Shown here one piece after another: positions 1 through 8,545 of a DNA stretch of 30,484 nt. Made by a program: the position numbers and the translations under genes. The stretch's first letter is position 1; each line of letters starts with the position of its first letter. A model generated the notes under the pieces. The model worked only from the letters and a program-made list of their open reading frames with translations, searched no databases and was not told where the DNA came from. Source of the DNA: DIGJ01 sp036658435 (lineage in GTDB: Bacteria; Bacillota; Clostridia; Lachnospirales; Lachnospiraceae); NCBI GenBank assembly GCA_036658435.1, contig JAVXEO010000023.1:1-30484 (forward strand), written 5' to 3'.

Positions 1-113
1 CCGGCAAGTGGATGTTCTATGAAAAGGGCAAGGCTGTCACCGGCAAAAAAAAGATCGGCGACAAAACCTATACCTTTAACCGGTATGGGGAAGTGGCAGA
101 CAGATGGGAATAA
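1..113 (+). CDS. C-terminal end of a cell-wall-binding-repeat protein (partial)
   Basis: An open frame enters from the left edge (first full codon at base 3) and stops at TAA 111-113. Its last 36 residues contain the pattern GKWMFYEKGKAVTG, then KIGDKTYTFNRYGEVA. This is the Trp/Tyr/Gly-rich signature of the roughly 20-residue cell-wall (choline or glucan) binding repeats that anchor surface enzymes in Gram-positive bacteria. Only the final repeat is present, so the catalytic part and the true function cannot be told. The piece is somewhat richer in G+C (about 48%) than the DNA that follows. A longer out-of-frame reading that starts at base 19 inside this segment is not the real start of the next gene. 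Confidence 0.7.
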   Translation, partial: GKWMFYEKGKAVTGKKKIGDKTYTFNRYGEVADRWE

Positions 114-114
114 A

Positions 115-468
115 ATGAAAGAACAAGAAGAAGCGGTTGCATTTTGCCTGACATTAAAGGCAGTATTTAAAGATATGCCCTTTCATGATCCCAATTGGGT
201 CGTCATACGGCATAAGGAAAATAAAAAAATATTTGCATGGATTTATGAAAAAGAAAACCATATTTGGATTAATGTAAAATGTAATCCGGAGTGGCGGGAT
301 CTGTGGCGCAGTACATACAAATCTGTTTTACCGGGATGGCACTTAAACAAAGAACATTGGAATTCCATTATTTTAGATGGAACGGTTCCCGATATGGAAA
401 TAAAAAGGATGATAGAAGAAAGTTATGATTTAACCAAGGCAAAAAAAAGCAAATCCAAAAAAATATAA
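115..468 (+). CDS. MmcQ/YjbR family protein
   Basis: A protein of 117 residues with the hallmarks of the MmcQ/YjbR (DUF419) family: PFHDPNWVVIRHK, then KIFAWIYE, a WINVKC strand, and LNKEHWNSIILDGTVP near the C-terminus. The fold is CyaY-like (double wing). Members are often labelled DNA-binding, but the biochemical role is unsettled. The ATG at 115 gives the usual family length of about 115-120 residues. An upstream in-frame ATG at 19 would add 32 residues that are simply the neighbouring gene read in another frame. The start lies one base after the stop codon of the upstream gene and lacks a strong ribosome site, so translation may be coupled. The C-terminus is Lys/Ser-rich (KAKKSKSKK). Confidence 0.85.
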   Translation: MKEQEEAVAFCLTLKAVFKDMPFHDPNWVVIRHKENKKIFAWIYEKENHIWINVKCNPEWRDLWRSTYKSVLPGWHLNKEHWNSIILDGTVPDMEIKRMIEESYDLTKAKKSKSKKI

Positions 469-486
469 AAAGCAGACATGAAGAAA

Positions 487-619
487 TTGTATTTAAAAAG
501 AAGGCTTTAATTTAAAAAGAAGGCTTGTATTAAAAAAGAAGGTTTGTATTTAAAAAGAAGGCTTTAATTTAAAAAGAATGCTTTAATTTAAAAAGAAGAT
601 TTTAATTTAAAAAGAAGGA
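487..619 (+). repeat. 19-bp A+T-rich tandem repeat, 7 units
   Basis: Seven consecutive units with an exact 19-base period. The G of the GAAG/GAATG core falls at 500, 519, 538, 557, 576, 595 and 614. The consensus is TTTAATTTAAAAAGAAGGC, with TTGTA replacing TTTAA at the start of units 1, 3 and 4. The array begins 19 bases after the MmcQ stop codon, and its last unit forms part of the left arm of the terminator hairpin. There are no spacers, so it is a minisatellite, not a CRISPR array. Confidence 0.9.
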
Positions 620-651
620 GGGATTCTAAAAAATAGAATCCCTCCTTCTTT
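611..651. terminator. Bidirectional intrinsic terminator between MmcQ and ftsH
   Basis: A perfect 17-bp inverted repeat (611-627 with 635-651; 628/634 can add one more pair) around a short A loop. The arms end in AAAG/CTTT. It sits between two converging genes (MmcQ on plus, ftsH on minus) and has A/T-rich flanks on both sides, so it can stop transcription from either direction. Confidence 0.85.
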
Positions 652-690
652 GTTCCTGTTTGTCATAAAAATAGAGGAACTTTTTATATA

Positions 691-2706
691 TTATAAATCG
701 GTAGTAGTATCGGTTTCCGCATCTTTCATATCGGAAGGAAGGTCTTCTTTCGTTACAGAAACTTCCTCTTCGGATTTTTCACACACACTGGTGGAAATTT
801 CTTTTTTTGTTTCTTCCGGTTCCGGAATTCCCTTTACTTCACGGAAAATCTTCATGAATTCTTTGCCGGTAATGGTTTCTTTTTCATAAAGGAACTCTGC
901 AATTTTATCCATGACTTCTTTGTTTTCGGAGAGCATATCTTCGGCTTTCTGATAACATTCTTTTAAGATACGCATAACTTCTTTGTCAATCTGTGCAGCC
1001 GTCTGTTCTCCACAGTTCATAACAGCGCGTCCATCTAAGTAACGGTTTTCTATAGATTCGAGACCTACCATACCAAACGCTTCCGACATACCATACTGGG
1101 TCACCATAGCACGAGCCATAGCCGTTGCCTTTTCAATGTCATTGGAGGCTCCGGTTGTGATAGAATCAAATACGATTTTTTCAGCGGCACGGCCACCACA
1201 AAAGGTAATGATGTCTGCAATCAGTTCTTTTTGTGACATTAAATACTTTTCTTCTTCCGGAACTTGCATAACATAACCCAGGGAACCCATAGTTCTTGGA
1301 ACAATGGTAATCTTTTGAACCGGTTCAGAATCTTTTTGAAGGGCTGCAATTAAGGCATGTCCAACTTCGTGATAAGCAACTATTTTTTTCTCACTGTCAT
1401 TTAAAATACGGTCTTTCTTTTCTTTTCCGGCAATTACGACTTCAACAGCTTCAAATAAATCAGCCTGTCCAACGCTGGAACGCCGGTCTTTCACTGCCAT
1501 AATGGCCGCTTCATTAATCATATTAGCCAAATCAGAACCAACGGCACCGGAAGTAGCAAGAGCAATGGAATCTAAATCAACGGTTTCATCCATAAGAACA
1601 TCTTTGGAATGTACCTTTAAAATATCAACTCGTCCCTTTAAATCCGGTTTCTCAACAATGATTCTTCGGTCAAAACGTCCCGGACGAAGTAAAGCTTTAT
1701 CGAGAACTTCCGGACGGTTTGTTGCACCTAAAATAACTAGTCCCTTAGAAGAATCAAAACCATCCATTTCGGAAAGCAATTGGTTCAAAGTTTGTTCCCG
1801 TTCATCATTACCACCGCCGCCATAATGGGAGTCACGGCTCTTACCAATGGCATCAATTTCATCAATAAATATAATACAAGGAGCCATTTGCTGTGCCTGT
1901 TTAAATAAATCACGAACACGGGAGGCACCTACCCCAACAAACATTTCTACAAAATCCGATCCGGAAAGAGAAAAGAAGGGAACCTTCGCTTCTCCTGCAA
2001 CCGCTTTAGCAAGTAAAGTCTTACCGGTACCGGGAGGTCCCACTAAAAGTGCACCTTTTGGAAGCTTCGCACCAATTTTAGTGTATTTTCCTGGATTGTG
2101 AAGAAAGTCAACCAATTCATTCATGGACTCTTTGGCCTCTTCTTGTCCGGCAACATCCTTAAAAGTAACACCGGTTTCCTTTTGTACGTACATCTTGGCG
2201 GTACTTTTTCCAACGCCCATCATGCCACCACCGCCACCGCTTTTGGATACCATGCGGAAAACGAAAAACAAAATAACCCAAAGAATAAGAAGCGGAAGGA
2301 CATATACCACAAAGAAATCAACAATACTGTTTCCTGTATTTTGAACTTCAGGAGAAATTTTAACATTGGCCTTTAAAAGACGAGCCGTTAACACATCAAA
2401 ACTTTCTGCATATCCGGTATAGTAGGTCATCTCATACAATTGATTTTCCTGAAGAATGGGAGTAATGGTGATTTCATTTGACTTTAGGTCTACACTTTTA
2501 ACCTTTCCTTCTTCTAACATATCTAAGAACTCATCATAAGCCACCAGTTGATGAGAACTTTCCTTTAACTGGTTTGACATTAACAGATACATTGCTAACA
2601 TACAAACAGCGGCGATAAGACAGATGATAAGTCCGGTTTTATTATTATTTGGCTTTTTGCCATTTGAATTATTCGGCTTATTATTATTATTTTTATTATT
2701 ATCCAT
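691..2706 (-). CDS. ftsH: ATP-dependent zinc metalloprotease FtsH
   Basis: Membrane-anchored AAA+ protease of 671 residues, the usual size. It forms hexamers that unfold and degrade membrane and regulatory proteins. Visible in order: an Asn-rich cytoplasmic start (12 Asn in the first 25 residues), a first membrane helix around 26-44, an extracytoplasmic domain, a second helix around 130-150, a Gly-rich linker, Walker A GPPGTGKT near residue 222, Walker B IIFIDEIDAIG, the second region of homology ending LLRPGRFDRR, and the zinc site HEVGH at about 445-449, followed downstream by the GASNDIEKAT segment expected to carry the third ligand. The tail is acidic and Ser/Thr-rich. The ATG follows AAAGGAGG on the minus strand. 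The gene is divergent from uvrC and has its own promoter. Family assignment is essentially certain; the Asn-rich tail is the only odd part. Confidence 0.98.
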   Translation of the reverse strand: MDNNKNNNNKPNNSNGKKPNNNKTGLIICLIAAVCMLAMYLLMSNQLKESSHQLVAYDEFLDMLEEGKVKSVDLKSNEITITPILQENQLYEMTYYTGYAESFDVLTARLLKANVKISPEVQNTGNSIVDFFVVYVLPLLILWVILFFVFRMVSKSGGGGGMMGVGKSTAKMYVQKETGVTFKDVAGQEEAKESMNELVDFLHNPGKYTKIGAKLPKGALLVGPPGTGKTLLAKAVAGEAKVPFFSLSGSDFVEMFVGVGASRVRDLFKQAQQMAPCIIFIDEIDAIGKSRDSHYGGGGNDEREQTLNQLLSEMDGFDSSKGLVILGATNRPEVLDKALLRPGRFDRRIIVEKPDLKGRVDILKVHSKDVLMDETVDLDSIALATSGAVGSDLANMINEAAIMAVKDRRSSVGQADLFEAVEVVIAGKEKKDRILNDSEKKIVAYHEVGHALIAALQKDSEPVQKITIVPRTMGSLGYVMQVPEEEKYLMSQKELIADIITFCGGRAAEKIVFDSITTGASNDIEKATAMARAMVTQYGMSEAFGMVGLESIENRYLDGRAVMNCGEQTAAQIDKEVMRILKECYQKAEDMLSENKEVMDKIAEFLYEKETITGKEFMKIFREVKGIPEPEETKKEISTSVCEKSEEEVSVTKEDLPSDMKDAETDTTTDL

Positions 2707-2734
2707 TTATTTACTAGCCTCCTTTGCATACTTC

Positions 2735-2763
2735 ATTGTAATTTAAAGAACCCTTAAAATCAA
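2735..2763 (-). promoter_or_regulatory. Sigma-A-type promoter of ftsH
   Basis: On the minus strand, TTGATT (complement of 2758-2763) is followed after exactly 17 bases by TACAAT (complement of 2735-2740). It lies about 30 bases upstream of the ftsH start codon, just ahead of the ribosome site. Confidence 0.65.
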
Positions 2764-2822
2764 GAACTTTAGATTTTTTTCATATATATTAATTCAGGGT
2801 AGCTTTTTATAGGAAGGATCGT

Positions 2823-2828
2823 TATAAT
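2823..2828 (+). promoter_or_regulatory. Possible -10 element for uvrC
   Basis: A perfect TATAAT lies 54 bases before the uvrC start chosen here. The corresponding -35 (TAGCTT at 2800-2805 with 17-base spacing) is weak. If used, transcription would begin near 2835. That excludes the upstream in-frame ATG at 2831 as a start and supports the ATG at 2882. Confidence 0.4.
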
Positions 2829-2881
2829 AAATGATTAGAAAAACAGGAATCATAGGAAGACATCCACAGGAGGAAGCAGGC

Positions 2882-4741
2882 ATGTTTGATATAGAAGAAG
2901 AACTAAAGAAACTTCCGGCAAAACCGGGTGTTTACATGATGCATAATAAAAAGGACGCAATCATATACGTAGGAAAAGCGATTAGTTTGAAAAATCGTGT
3001 CAGACAATATTTTCAACCCAGCAAAACGGTAACACCAAAAATCGCAAAAATGATTGAGAATATTGATCACTTTGAATACATTATTACGGATTCCGAATTG
3101 GAAGCCCTGGTACTGGAATGCAATCTGATAAAAGAACATCGACCCAAATACAATACGATGTTAATGGATGATAAAGGCTATCCTTTTATCAAAGCCACAG
3201 TTACAGAATCTTTCCCCAGACTGCAATTTGCAAGACAACCCAAAAGGGATAAAGCAAAGTATTTTGGGCCTTATACAAGTGCAACAGCCGTAAAAGAAAC
3301 GCTTTTATTAATGCAGAAAATATATCATATTCGTACTTGCAACCGTGTGCTTCCCAAGGATATAGGAAAAGAAAGACCCTGTCTTAATTATCATATTAAG
3401 CAGTGCAAAGCACCTTGCCAGGGATACATTTCCCAGGAAGAATACCGAGAAAGTTTTAATCAGGCAATGGAATTTTTAAATGGAAATTATGCCAATGTAC
3501 TAAACACTTTAGAAAAAAAGATGCAGTCTTGTGCGGAAAACTATGCCTATGAAGAAGCAGCAGAATACCGGGATTTATTAAATAATGTAAAACAGATTGC
3601 ACAAAAACAAAAAATCACAAGCCAGGATATGGACGATAAAGATATTATTGCAATGGCAAAAGCAGGGGGAGAAGCTGTAGTACAAGTCTTCTTTATTCGT
3701 GGAGGAAAGCTAATCGGAAGAGACCATTTTCATTTAAACGAAGTAGAATATGACACAAAGAGTGAAATAATAACCGCATTTGTCAAACAATTTTATGCAG
3801 GAACTCCCTATATTCCCAAAATTATTTTAGCTCAGGAAAAAATAGAAGATGAGGAAGTGATTTTAAAATGGCTGGAGAATAAAAAGGGACAGAAAGTGTA
3901 TCTTCAAGTGCCTCAAAAAGGGGAAAAAGAAAGACTGGTAGAGCTGGCAGCTAAAAATGCTTCTCTTGTTTTACAGCAGGATTCTGAAAAAATTAAAAGA
4001 GAAGAGGCACGAACCATTGGTGCAGTCGGTGAAATACAAACTCTTCTGAATCTGCCTTCTATTTTGAGAATGGAATCGTATGATATTTCCAATACCAATG
4101 GATTTGAATCGGTAGGATCTATGGTAGTATTTGAACGTGGAAAACCAAAGAAAAATGATTATAGAAAATTTAAGATAAAATGGGTAAAGGGTGCCGATGA
4201 TTATGGAAGCATGCGTGAGATACTCACCAGAAGATTTCAACATGGACTTAGGGAAAGGGAAGAACTAAAAGAAAAAAGGATCGATACTTCTTTGGGAAGT
4301 TTTAGTGTTTTTCCGGATCTAATATTGATGGATGGTGGAAAAGGACAGGTAAATGTTGCAAAACAAGTATTAGAAGAGCTGCATTTAAACATTCCTGTTT
4401 GTGGTATGGTAAAGGATGATAACCATAGAACAAGGGGCCTGTACTATGAAAATAAAGAATTACCTATGGATGATCATGGAGAAGGGTTCCGGCTGATTAC
4501 AAGAATACAAGATGAAACCCATCGGTTTGCCATTGAATATCATCGTTCTTTACGAAAAAAGGCACAGGTACACTCTGTTTTAGATGAAATTGAAGGAATT
4601 GGAGAAACCAGAAGAAAAGCGTTACTTAAACATTTCAAATCCTTAGAGGTGTTAAAAGAGGCCTCAGAGGAAGAACTTCTGGAAGTATCTTCCATGAATG
4701 CAGATGCTGCAAAAGCAGTTTATGAATTTTTTCGCAAATAA
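2882..4741 (+). CDS. uvrC: Excinuclease ABC subunit C
   Basis: Nucleotide excision repair nuclease of 619 residues that cuts on both sides of a lesion bound by UvrA/UvrB. Visible: the GIY-YIG domain at the N-terminus (GVYMMH, then IYVGKA), a UVR motif around residues 195-236 that contacts UvrB, the C-terminal RNase H-like nuclease domain (SYDISNTNG near 400; ILMDGGKGQ), and a helix-hairpin-helix pair near 566-615 (EGIGETRRKALLKHF). The start at 2882 is preceded by AGGAGGA with a 7-base gap and gives the classic MFDIEEELKKLP beginning. A reading from 2831 would add 17 residues with no family likeness. The gene stands at the head of the block leading to hprK. Confidence 0.97.
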   Translation: MFDIEEELKKLPAKPGVYMMHNKKDAIIYVGKAISLKNRVRQYFQPSKTVTPKIAKMIENIDHFEYIITDSELEALVLECNLIKEHRPKYNTMLMDDKGYPFIKATVTESFPRLQFARQPKRDKAKYFGPYTSATAVKETLLLMQKIYHIRTCNRVLPKDIGKERPCLNYHIKQCKAPCQGYISQEEYRESFNQAMEFLNGNYANVLNTLEKKMQSCAENYAYEEAAEYRDLLNNVKQIAQKQKITSQDMDDKDIIAMAKAGGEAVVQVFFIRGGKLIGRDHFHLNEVEYDTKSEIITAFVKQFYAGTPYIPKIILAQEKIEDEEVILKWLENKKGQKVYLQVPQKGEKERLVELAAKNASLVLQQDSEKIKREEARTIGAVGEIQTLLNLPSILRMESYDISNTNGFESVGSMVVFERGKPKKNDYRKFKIKWVKGADDYGSMREILTRRFQHGLREREELKEKRIDTSLGSFSVFPDLILMDGGKGQVNVAKQVLEELHLNIPVCGMVKDDNHRTRGLYYENKELPMDDHGEGFRLITRIQDETHRFAIEYHRSLRKKAQVHSVLDEIEGIGETRRKALLKHFKSLEVLKEASEEELLEVSSMNADAAKAVYEFFRK

Positions 4742-4770
4742 TTGCTTGTGCATTTGAGTTATGATAGAAT
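4742..4770 (+). promoter_or_regulatory. Possible promoter for hprK operon
   Basis: TTGCTT (4742-4747), 17 bases, then TAGAAT (4765-4770). It begins at the base after the uvrC stop codon. No terminator is visible after uvrC, so hprK may be transcribed both from here and by read-through. Confidence 0.4.
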
Positions 4771-4821
4771 AAGATAGGATAGATGCAAGACCAGGATTTT
4801 AAAATCAAGGAGGGCTTTACT

Positions 4822-5745
4822 ATGTATACGGTAAATATTCAAAAATTAATTGATAAACTTCATTTAGAGAATTTAACACCTGATATTCCTTTGGAGGATA
4901 ATTTGATTTCTCAATCGGATGTGAATCGTCCGGCACTGCAGCTGGCAGGGTATTTTGATTACTTTGACAACAATCGTATTCAGGTAATTGGACATGTAGA
5001 GGCCTCTTATCTTACCACCATAGGACACGATAAGGAACTTGAGATGATGCGGAGAATCATGCAGCATCAGGTACCTTGTATTGTTTATTGCAGAAGTATA
5101 GAAGTGAATCCGGATTTAATCGGCGTTGCCTTAGAATACCAGATTCCTATTCTTAGAACCGATAAAACAACCTCTTCCTTTATGGCAGAAGTCATCCGAT
5201 GGCTGAATGTGGAACTTGCACCAAGAATTTCAATACATGGGGTTTTGGTGGATGTATTCGGGGAAGGTTTACTGATTATGGGAGAAAGTGGAATCGGTAA
5301 AAGTGAGGCTGCTTTGGAATTAATTAAACGTGGACACCGTTTAGTTACGGATGATGTGGTTGAGATTAAAAAGGTGAGTGATGATACCTTAATTGGAACA
5401 GCACCGGATATTACCAGACATTTTATTGAATTGCGGGGGATTGGTATTATTGATGTTAAGACCTTGTTTGGTGTGGAAAGTGTAAAAGATACCCAGTGTA
5501 TTGATTTGGTTATCAAACTGGAAGAATGGAATAGAGAAGAAGAATATGACAGACTGGGTCTGGAAGAAAAATATACAGAATTTTTGGGAAATAAAGTAGT
5601 TTGCCACTCCATTCCCATACGTCCGGGAAGAAATCTGGCAATCATCTGCGAATCGGCAGCGGTTAATTATAGACAGAAGAAAATGGGATACAATGCGGCA
5701 AGAGAATTATACAACAGGGTAACAAATAACTTAATGAATAAATAA
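4822..5745 (+). CDS. hprK: HPr kinase/phosphorylase
   Basis: Bifunctional enzyme of 307 residues that phosphorylates and dephosphorylates Ser46 of HPr-type proteins, the central sensor of carbon catabolite repression in Firmicutes. The N-terminal regulatory domain is followed by Walker A GESGIGKS at residues 154-161, the KRGHRLVTDD segment carrying the catalytic acidic pair, and the family signature IELRGIGIIDV. The length matches the roughly 310-residue family norm. The ATG at 4822 follows AAGGAGGG with a 7-base gap; an earlier in-frame ATG at 4783 has no such site and is rejected. A likely substrate, the HPr-like protein at 9505-9765, is encoded in the same block. Confidence 0.97.
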   Translation: MYTVNIQKLIDKLHLENLTPDIPLEDNLISQSDVNRPALQLAGYFDYFDNNRIQVIGHVEASYLTTIGHDKELEMMRRIMQHQVPCIVYCRSIEVNPDLIGVALEYQIPILRTDKTTSSFMAEVIRWLNVELAPRISIHGVLVDVFGEGLLIMGESGIGKSEAALELIKRGHRLVTDDVVEIKKVSDDTLIGTAPDITRHFIELRGIGIIDVKTLFGVESVKDTQCIDLVIKLEEWNREEEYDRLGLEEKYTEFLGNKVVCHSIPIRPGRNLAIICESAAVNYRQKKMGYNAARELYNRVTNNLMNK

Positions 5746-5758
5746 GGAGCAGAGGAAA

Positions 5759-6706
5759 ATGGATAAGATTTGTGTTGGCATTGACTTAGGCGGAACGACC
5801 GTTAAGATGGGACTTTTTTCACCCGCCGGAGACATCCTGTTCAAATGGGAAATTACAACGAGAAAAGAAGAAAAAGGGAAGCACATTTTACCGGATATTG
5901 CAGAGGCACTGAAACTGGAATTAGTGAATCGGAATATTCAAAAGGAAGACGTCATAGGAATAGGAATCGGTGTTCCGGGACCGGTACTTGCAGAAAAGGT
6001 GGTATTTGAATGTGTAAACCTTGGCTGGGATCGGGTGGAAGTAGCGGCACAGATGGAAAAACTTACCGGAATTGCCAATATAAAAGTAGGAAATGATGCC
6101 AATGTAGCGGCACTTGGTGAAATGTGGAAAGGCGGCGGAGAAGGCTTTGACAGCATTGTAATGATTACCCTTGGAACCGGAGTTGGTGGCGGGATTATTG
6201 TAAATGGAAGAATACTAACCGGAAGCAATGGCGCAGCCGGTGAAATAGGCCATATTACGGTAAATACAAGGGAACCGGATGAATGCAACTGTGGGAAAAA
6301 GGGCTGTCTGGAACAGTACGCTTCTGCAACCGGAATTGTAAAAGAAGCAAAGCGCGCCCTGTTGGCTACAGAGGAAGCTTCGACCCTTCGCAATAAAGAG
6401 TTTATTTCTGCAAAAATGATTTTTGAAGAAGCCAAAAATGGAGACCTTCTTGCAAAAAAAATGGTAGACCAATTGGCCGAATACCTGGGTCTGGCACTGG
6501 GACATGTTGCCCATACAGTGGATCCACAGGCATTTGTAATTGGTGGAGGTGTTTCCAAGGCAGGCAGTATTTTAACCGAAAAAATCAGCCTATATTATGA
6601 TAAATATGCGATGAAAGCATTAAAAAATAAAGAATTCAGACTGGCAATGCTTGGAAATGATGCTGGAATTTATGGAAGTGCACGTATGCTTTTAGAAAAA
6701 GAATAA
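5759..6706 (+). CDS. glk: ROK-family glucokinase
   Basis: Phosphorylates glucose to glucose 6-phosphate in the cytoplasm. 315 residues. The phosphate-binding motif GIDLGGTTVKMG starts the protein, and the ROK core follows: GIGVPGPV, NDANVAALGE, LGTGVGGGI, GEIGH and the zinc site CNCGKKGCLE near residues 176-185. The exposed GEIGH-plus-CxCGxxGCxE arrangement is the ROK pattern. It starts 13 bases after hprK, with GGAG upstream. ROK kinases vary in sugar preference, but the neighbours (hprK, pfkA) and the close match to Firmicutes glucokinases favour glucose. No DNA-binding domain precedes the kinase, so it is an enzyme rather than a ROK repressor. Confidence 0.93.
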   Translation: MDKICVGIDLGGTTVKMGLFSPAGDILFKWEITTRKEEKGKHILPDIAEALKLELVNRNIQKEDVIGIGIGVPGPVLAEKVVFECVNLGWDRVEVAAQMEKLTGIANIKVGNDANVAALGEMWKGGGEGFDSIVMITLGTGVGGGIIVNGRILTGSNGAAGEIGHITVNTREPDECNCGKKGCLEQYASATGIVKEAKRALLATEEASTLRNKEFISAKMIFEEAKNGDLLAKKMVDQLAEYLGLALGHVAHTVDPQAFVIGGGVSKAGSILTEKISLYYDKYAMKALKNKEFRLAMLGNDAGIYGSARMLLEKE

Positions 6707-6729
6707 GTGGTAATATAGGAGATTAAATT

Positions 6730-7683
6730 TTGAAAAAAGAAGTGGACAGGCAGCGATTTGAGAAACAGCTATTTGATGTAGTTGGTAAAAACAAAATAAA
6801 AATAAAAGAATCCATGAAAATCCATACAACCTTTCGAATTGGAGGCAGTGCAGAATATTTTATTAATCCGGAAACAAAGGAAGAGATTGCAGAAACGGTG
6901 AAATTATGTAAAAAAGAGAAGATGCCTTTTTATGTTATGGGAAATGGAAGTAATTTATTAGTTGGAGACAAAGGTTTTTCCGGTGTAATACTTCAAATAG
7001 GGAAAAATATGGATACCTTTCAGATAAAAGAGGATGGAAAAGTAACTGCAGATGCAGGAATTCTACTGTCTAAACTTGCTCAGGAAACAGCAAAACAGGG
7101 TTTGAGCGGATTTGAATTTGCTTCCGGAATTCCGGGAACACTGGGAGGTGCCATTACCATGAATGCAGGTGCATATGGTGGTGAAATAAAAGATGCCATT
7201 GTGGAAGCCACCATTCTAGATGACCATAATCAGATTAGAACCTTGTCAAAGGACGAATTATTGCTGGATTATCGAAGAAGCATAATACAAGATAAAGACT
7301 ATATAGTGCTGGGAGCAGTCTTTCAACTACAGCCCGGGGAGCCGGAAACGATTTATGCAAGAATGAATGAACTGAATGAAAAAAGACGTGAAAAACAACC
7401 CTTGAATTATCCAAGTGCAGGAAGTACCTTTAAACGTCCGGAAGGTTATTTTGCAGGAAAATTAATTGAGGATGCAGGGCTTAGAGGATTTCAAATAGGA
7501 GATGCCGCAGTATCACAAAAGCATTGTGGATTTGTAGTTAATATGGGAAATGCAACGGCAGCCCAGGTAAAAGAATTAATAACCGAGGTGGATCGCGTTG
7601 TATTTGAGAAGTTTAAAGTTCATTTAGAACCGGAAATTCGTATGATCGGAAACTTTGACAGGAAGGAAACGATGGATAAATGA
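6730..7683 (+). CDS. murB: UDP-N-acetylenolpyruvoylglucosamine reductase
   Basis: FAD enzyme that reduces UDP-GlcNAc-enolpyruvate to UDP-MurNAc with NADPH, the second committed step of peptidoglycan synthesis. 317 residues. Visible: FRIGGSAEYF, the FAD-binding GNGSNLLVGD near 72, SGIPGTLGGAITMNAGAYGGEI, the YRRS segment, the Ser-bearing YPSAGSTFKRP near 227, and the C-terminal EPEIRMIG with the catalytic Glu. The lack of the extra loop of the E. coli enzyme makes it the short Firmicutes (type II) form. It starts with TTG, chosen because AGGAG stands 8 bases upstream and the reading extends smoothly into the family sequence. The stop overlaps the rapZ start in ATGA. Confidence 0.96.
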   Translation: MKKEVDRQRFEKQLFDVVGKNKIKIKESMKIHTTFRIGGSAEYFINPETKEEIAETVKLCKKEKMPFYVMGNGSNLLVGDKGFSGVILQIGKNMDTFQIKEDGKVTADAGILLSKLAQETAKQGLSGFEFASGIPGTLGGAITMNAGAYGGEIKDAIVEATILDDHNQIRTLSKDELLLDYRRSIIQDKDYIVLGAVFQLQPGEPETIYARMNELNEKRREKQPLNYPSAGSTFKRPEGYFAGKLIEDAGLRGFQIGDAAVSQKHCGFVVNMGNATAAQVKELITEVDRVVFEKFKVHLEPEIRMIGNFDRKETMDK

Positions 7684-8534
7684 GACTGGTAATTGTAACA
7701 GGGATGTCCGGTGCCGGAAAAAGTTCAGCCCTGAAAATGTTAGAAGATTCCGAATTTTTTTGTGTGGATAATATGCCAATTCAATTTATACCGAAAATGA
7801 TAAAAGCACTGTGTGCACAGGATTCCGGAATTGAAAAGATTGCACTGGGAATTGATGTTCGAAGCGGACAGGCGCTGCTTGGTATGAATGGAGTACTAGA
7901 AACCCTCCATCAGGAGCAGATTCCCTTTGAAGTTCTTTTTTTAGATGCAGGCAATGCTGTTTTGGTAAAACGCTTCAAGGAAACCAGGAGAACCCATCCA
8001 TTAACAGGGGTAGGCCGTGTGGAAAAAGGAATTGATCTTGAAAGAAAGCAGCTTACCTATCTAAAAGAACGGGCGGACTATATTATCGATACAAGTCATT
8101 TACTGATTCGAGAATTAAAAAGTGAAATTGACAAGATTCTATTTGCCAAAGAGGGATATTCCAATTTTTTGATTACCATCCTGTCTTTTGGATTTAAGTA
8201 TGGAATTCCGGCGGATGCAGACTTAGTTCTGGATGTGCGCTTTTTACCAAACCCCTTTTATATACCGGAACTGAAAAAGAAGACGGGTATGGATTCGGAA
8301 GTTTTTGATTATGTGATGAAATCAGAAGCGGCAGGAACCTTTTTAAATAAACTAGAAGATATGCTTAATTTTTTAATTCCCAATTACATATTAGAAGGCA
8401 AGAACCAGTTAGTAATTGGAATTGGATGTACAGGGGGTAAACATCGTTCCGTTACCCTATCCAGGGGAATAAAGAAAAGATTGGAAAATTCAGAATACAG
8501 CATAAAATTAGAACATCGGGATATAGAAAAATAA
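7680..8534 (+). CDS. rapZ: RNase adapter / nucleotide-binding protein RapZ (YvcJ)
   Basis: P-loop protein of 284 residues. Walker A GMSGAGKSSALKMLED lies at the N-terminus, followed by DNMP. The C-terminal half carries SFGFKYGIPADADLVLDVRFLPNPFY and IGCTGGKHRSV, the strongest family markers. In E. coli RapZ controls amino-sugar synthesis by directing RNase E to the GlmZ small RNA. In B. subtilis the homologue YvcJ hydrolyses nucleotides, and the partner is less clear. Its ATG overlaps the murB stop by 4 bases, so the two are translationally coupled, which fits a link to wall precursor supply. No yvcK homologue follows; whiA comes directly after. Confidence 0.96.
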   Translation: MRLVIVTGMSGAGKSSALKMLEDSEFFCVDNMPIQFIPKMIKALCAQDSGIEKIALGIDVRSGQALLGMNGVLETLHQEQIPFEVLFLDAGNAVLVKRFKETRRTHPLTGVGRVEKGIDLERKQLTYLKERADYIIDTSHLLIRELKSEIDKILFAKEGYSNFLITILSFGFKYGIPADADLVLDVRFLPNPFYIPELKKKTGMDSEVFDYVMKSEAAGTFLNKLEDMLNFLIPNYILEGKNQLVIGIGCTGGKHRSVTLSRGIKKRLENSEYSIKLEHRDIEK

Positions 8535-8545
8535 GAGGAGCGGTT

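Noticed and set aside
487..619. Possible CRISPR array
   Set aside because: The 19-base units are directly adjacent with no unique spacers and no cas genes nearby; it is a simple tandem repeat.
2831..2881. Upstream ATG for uvrC
   Set aside because: It is 2 bases after a likely -10 element, has no ribosome site, and adds 17 residues unlike UvrC; the ATG at 2882 has AGGAGGA and the family start.
5085..5645. Long minus-strand open frame (186 codons) inside hprK
   Set aside because: It is antisense to a well-conserved hprK with all motifs, has no ribosome site and a composition typical of a shadow frame.
5938..6558. Long minus-strand open frame (206 codons) inside glk
   Set aside because: Antisense to the ROK kinase core; Pro/Ser/Thr-rich shadow translation with no family likeness.
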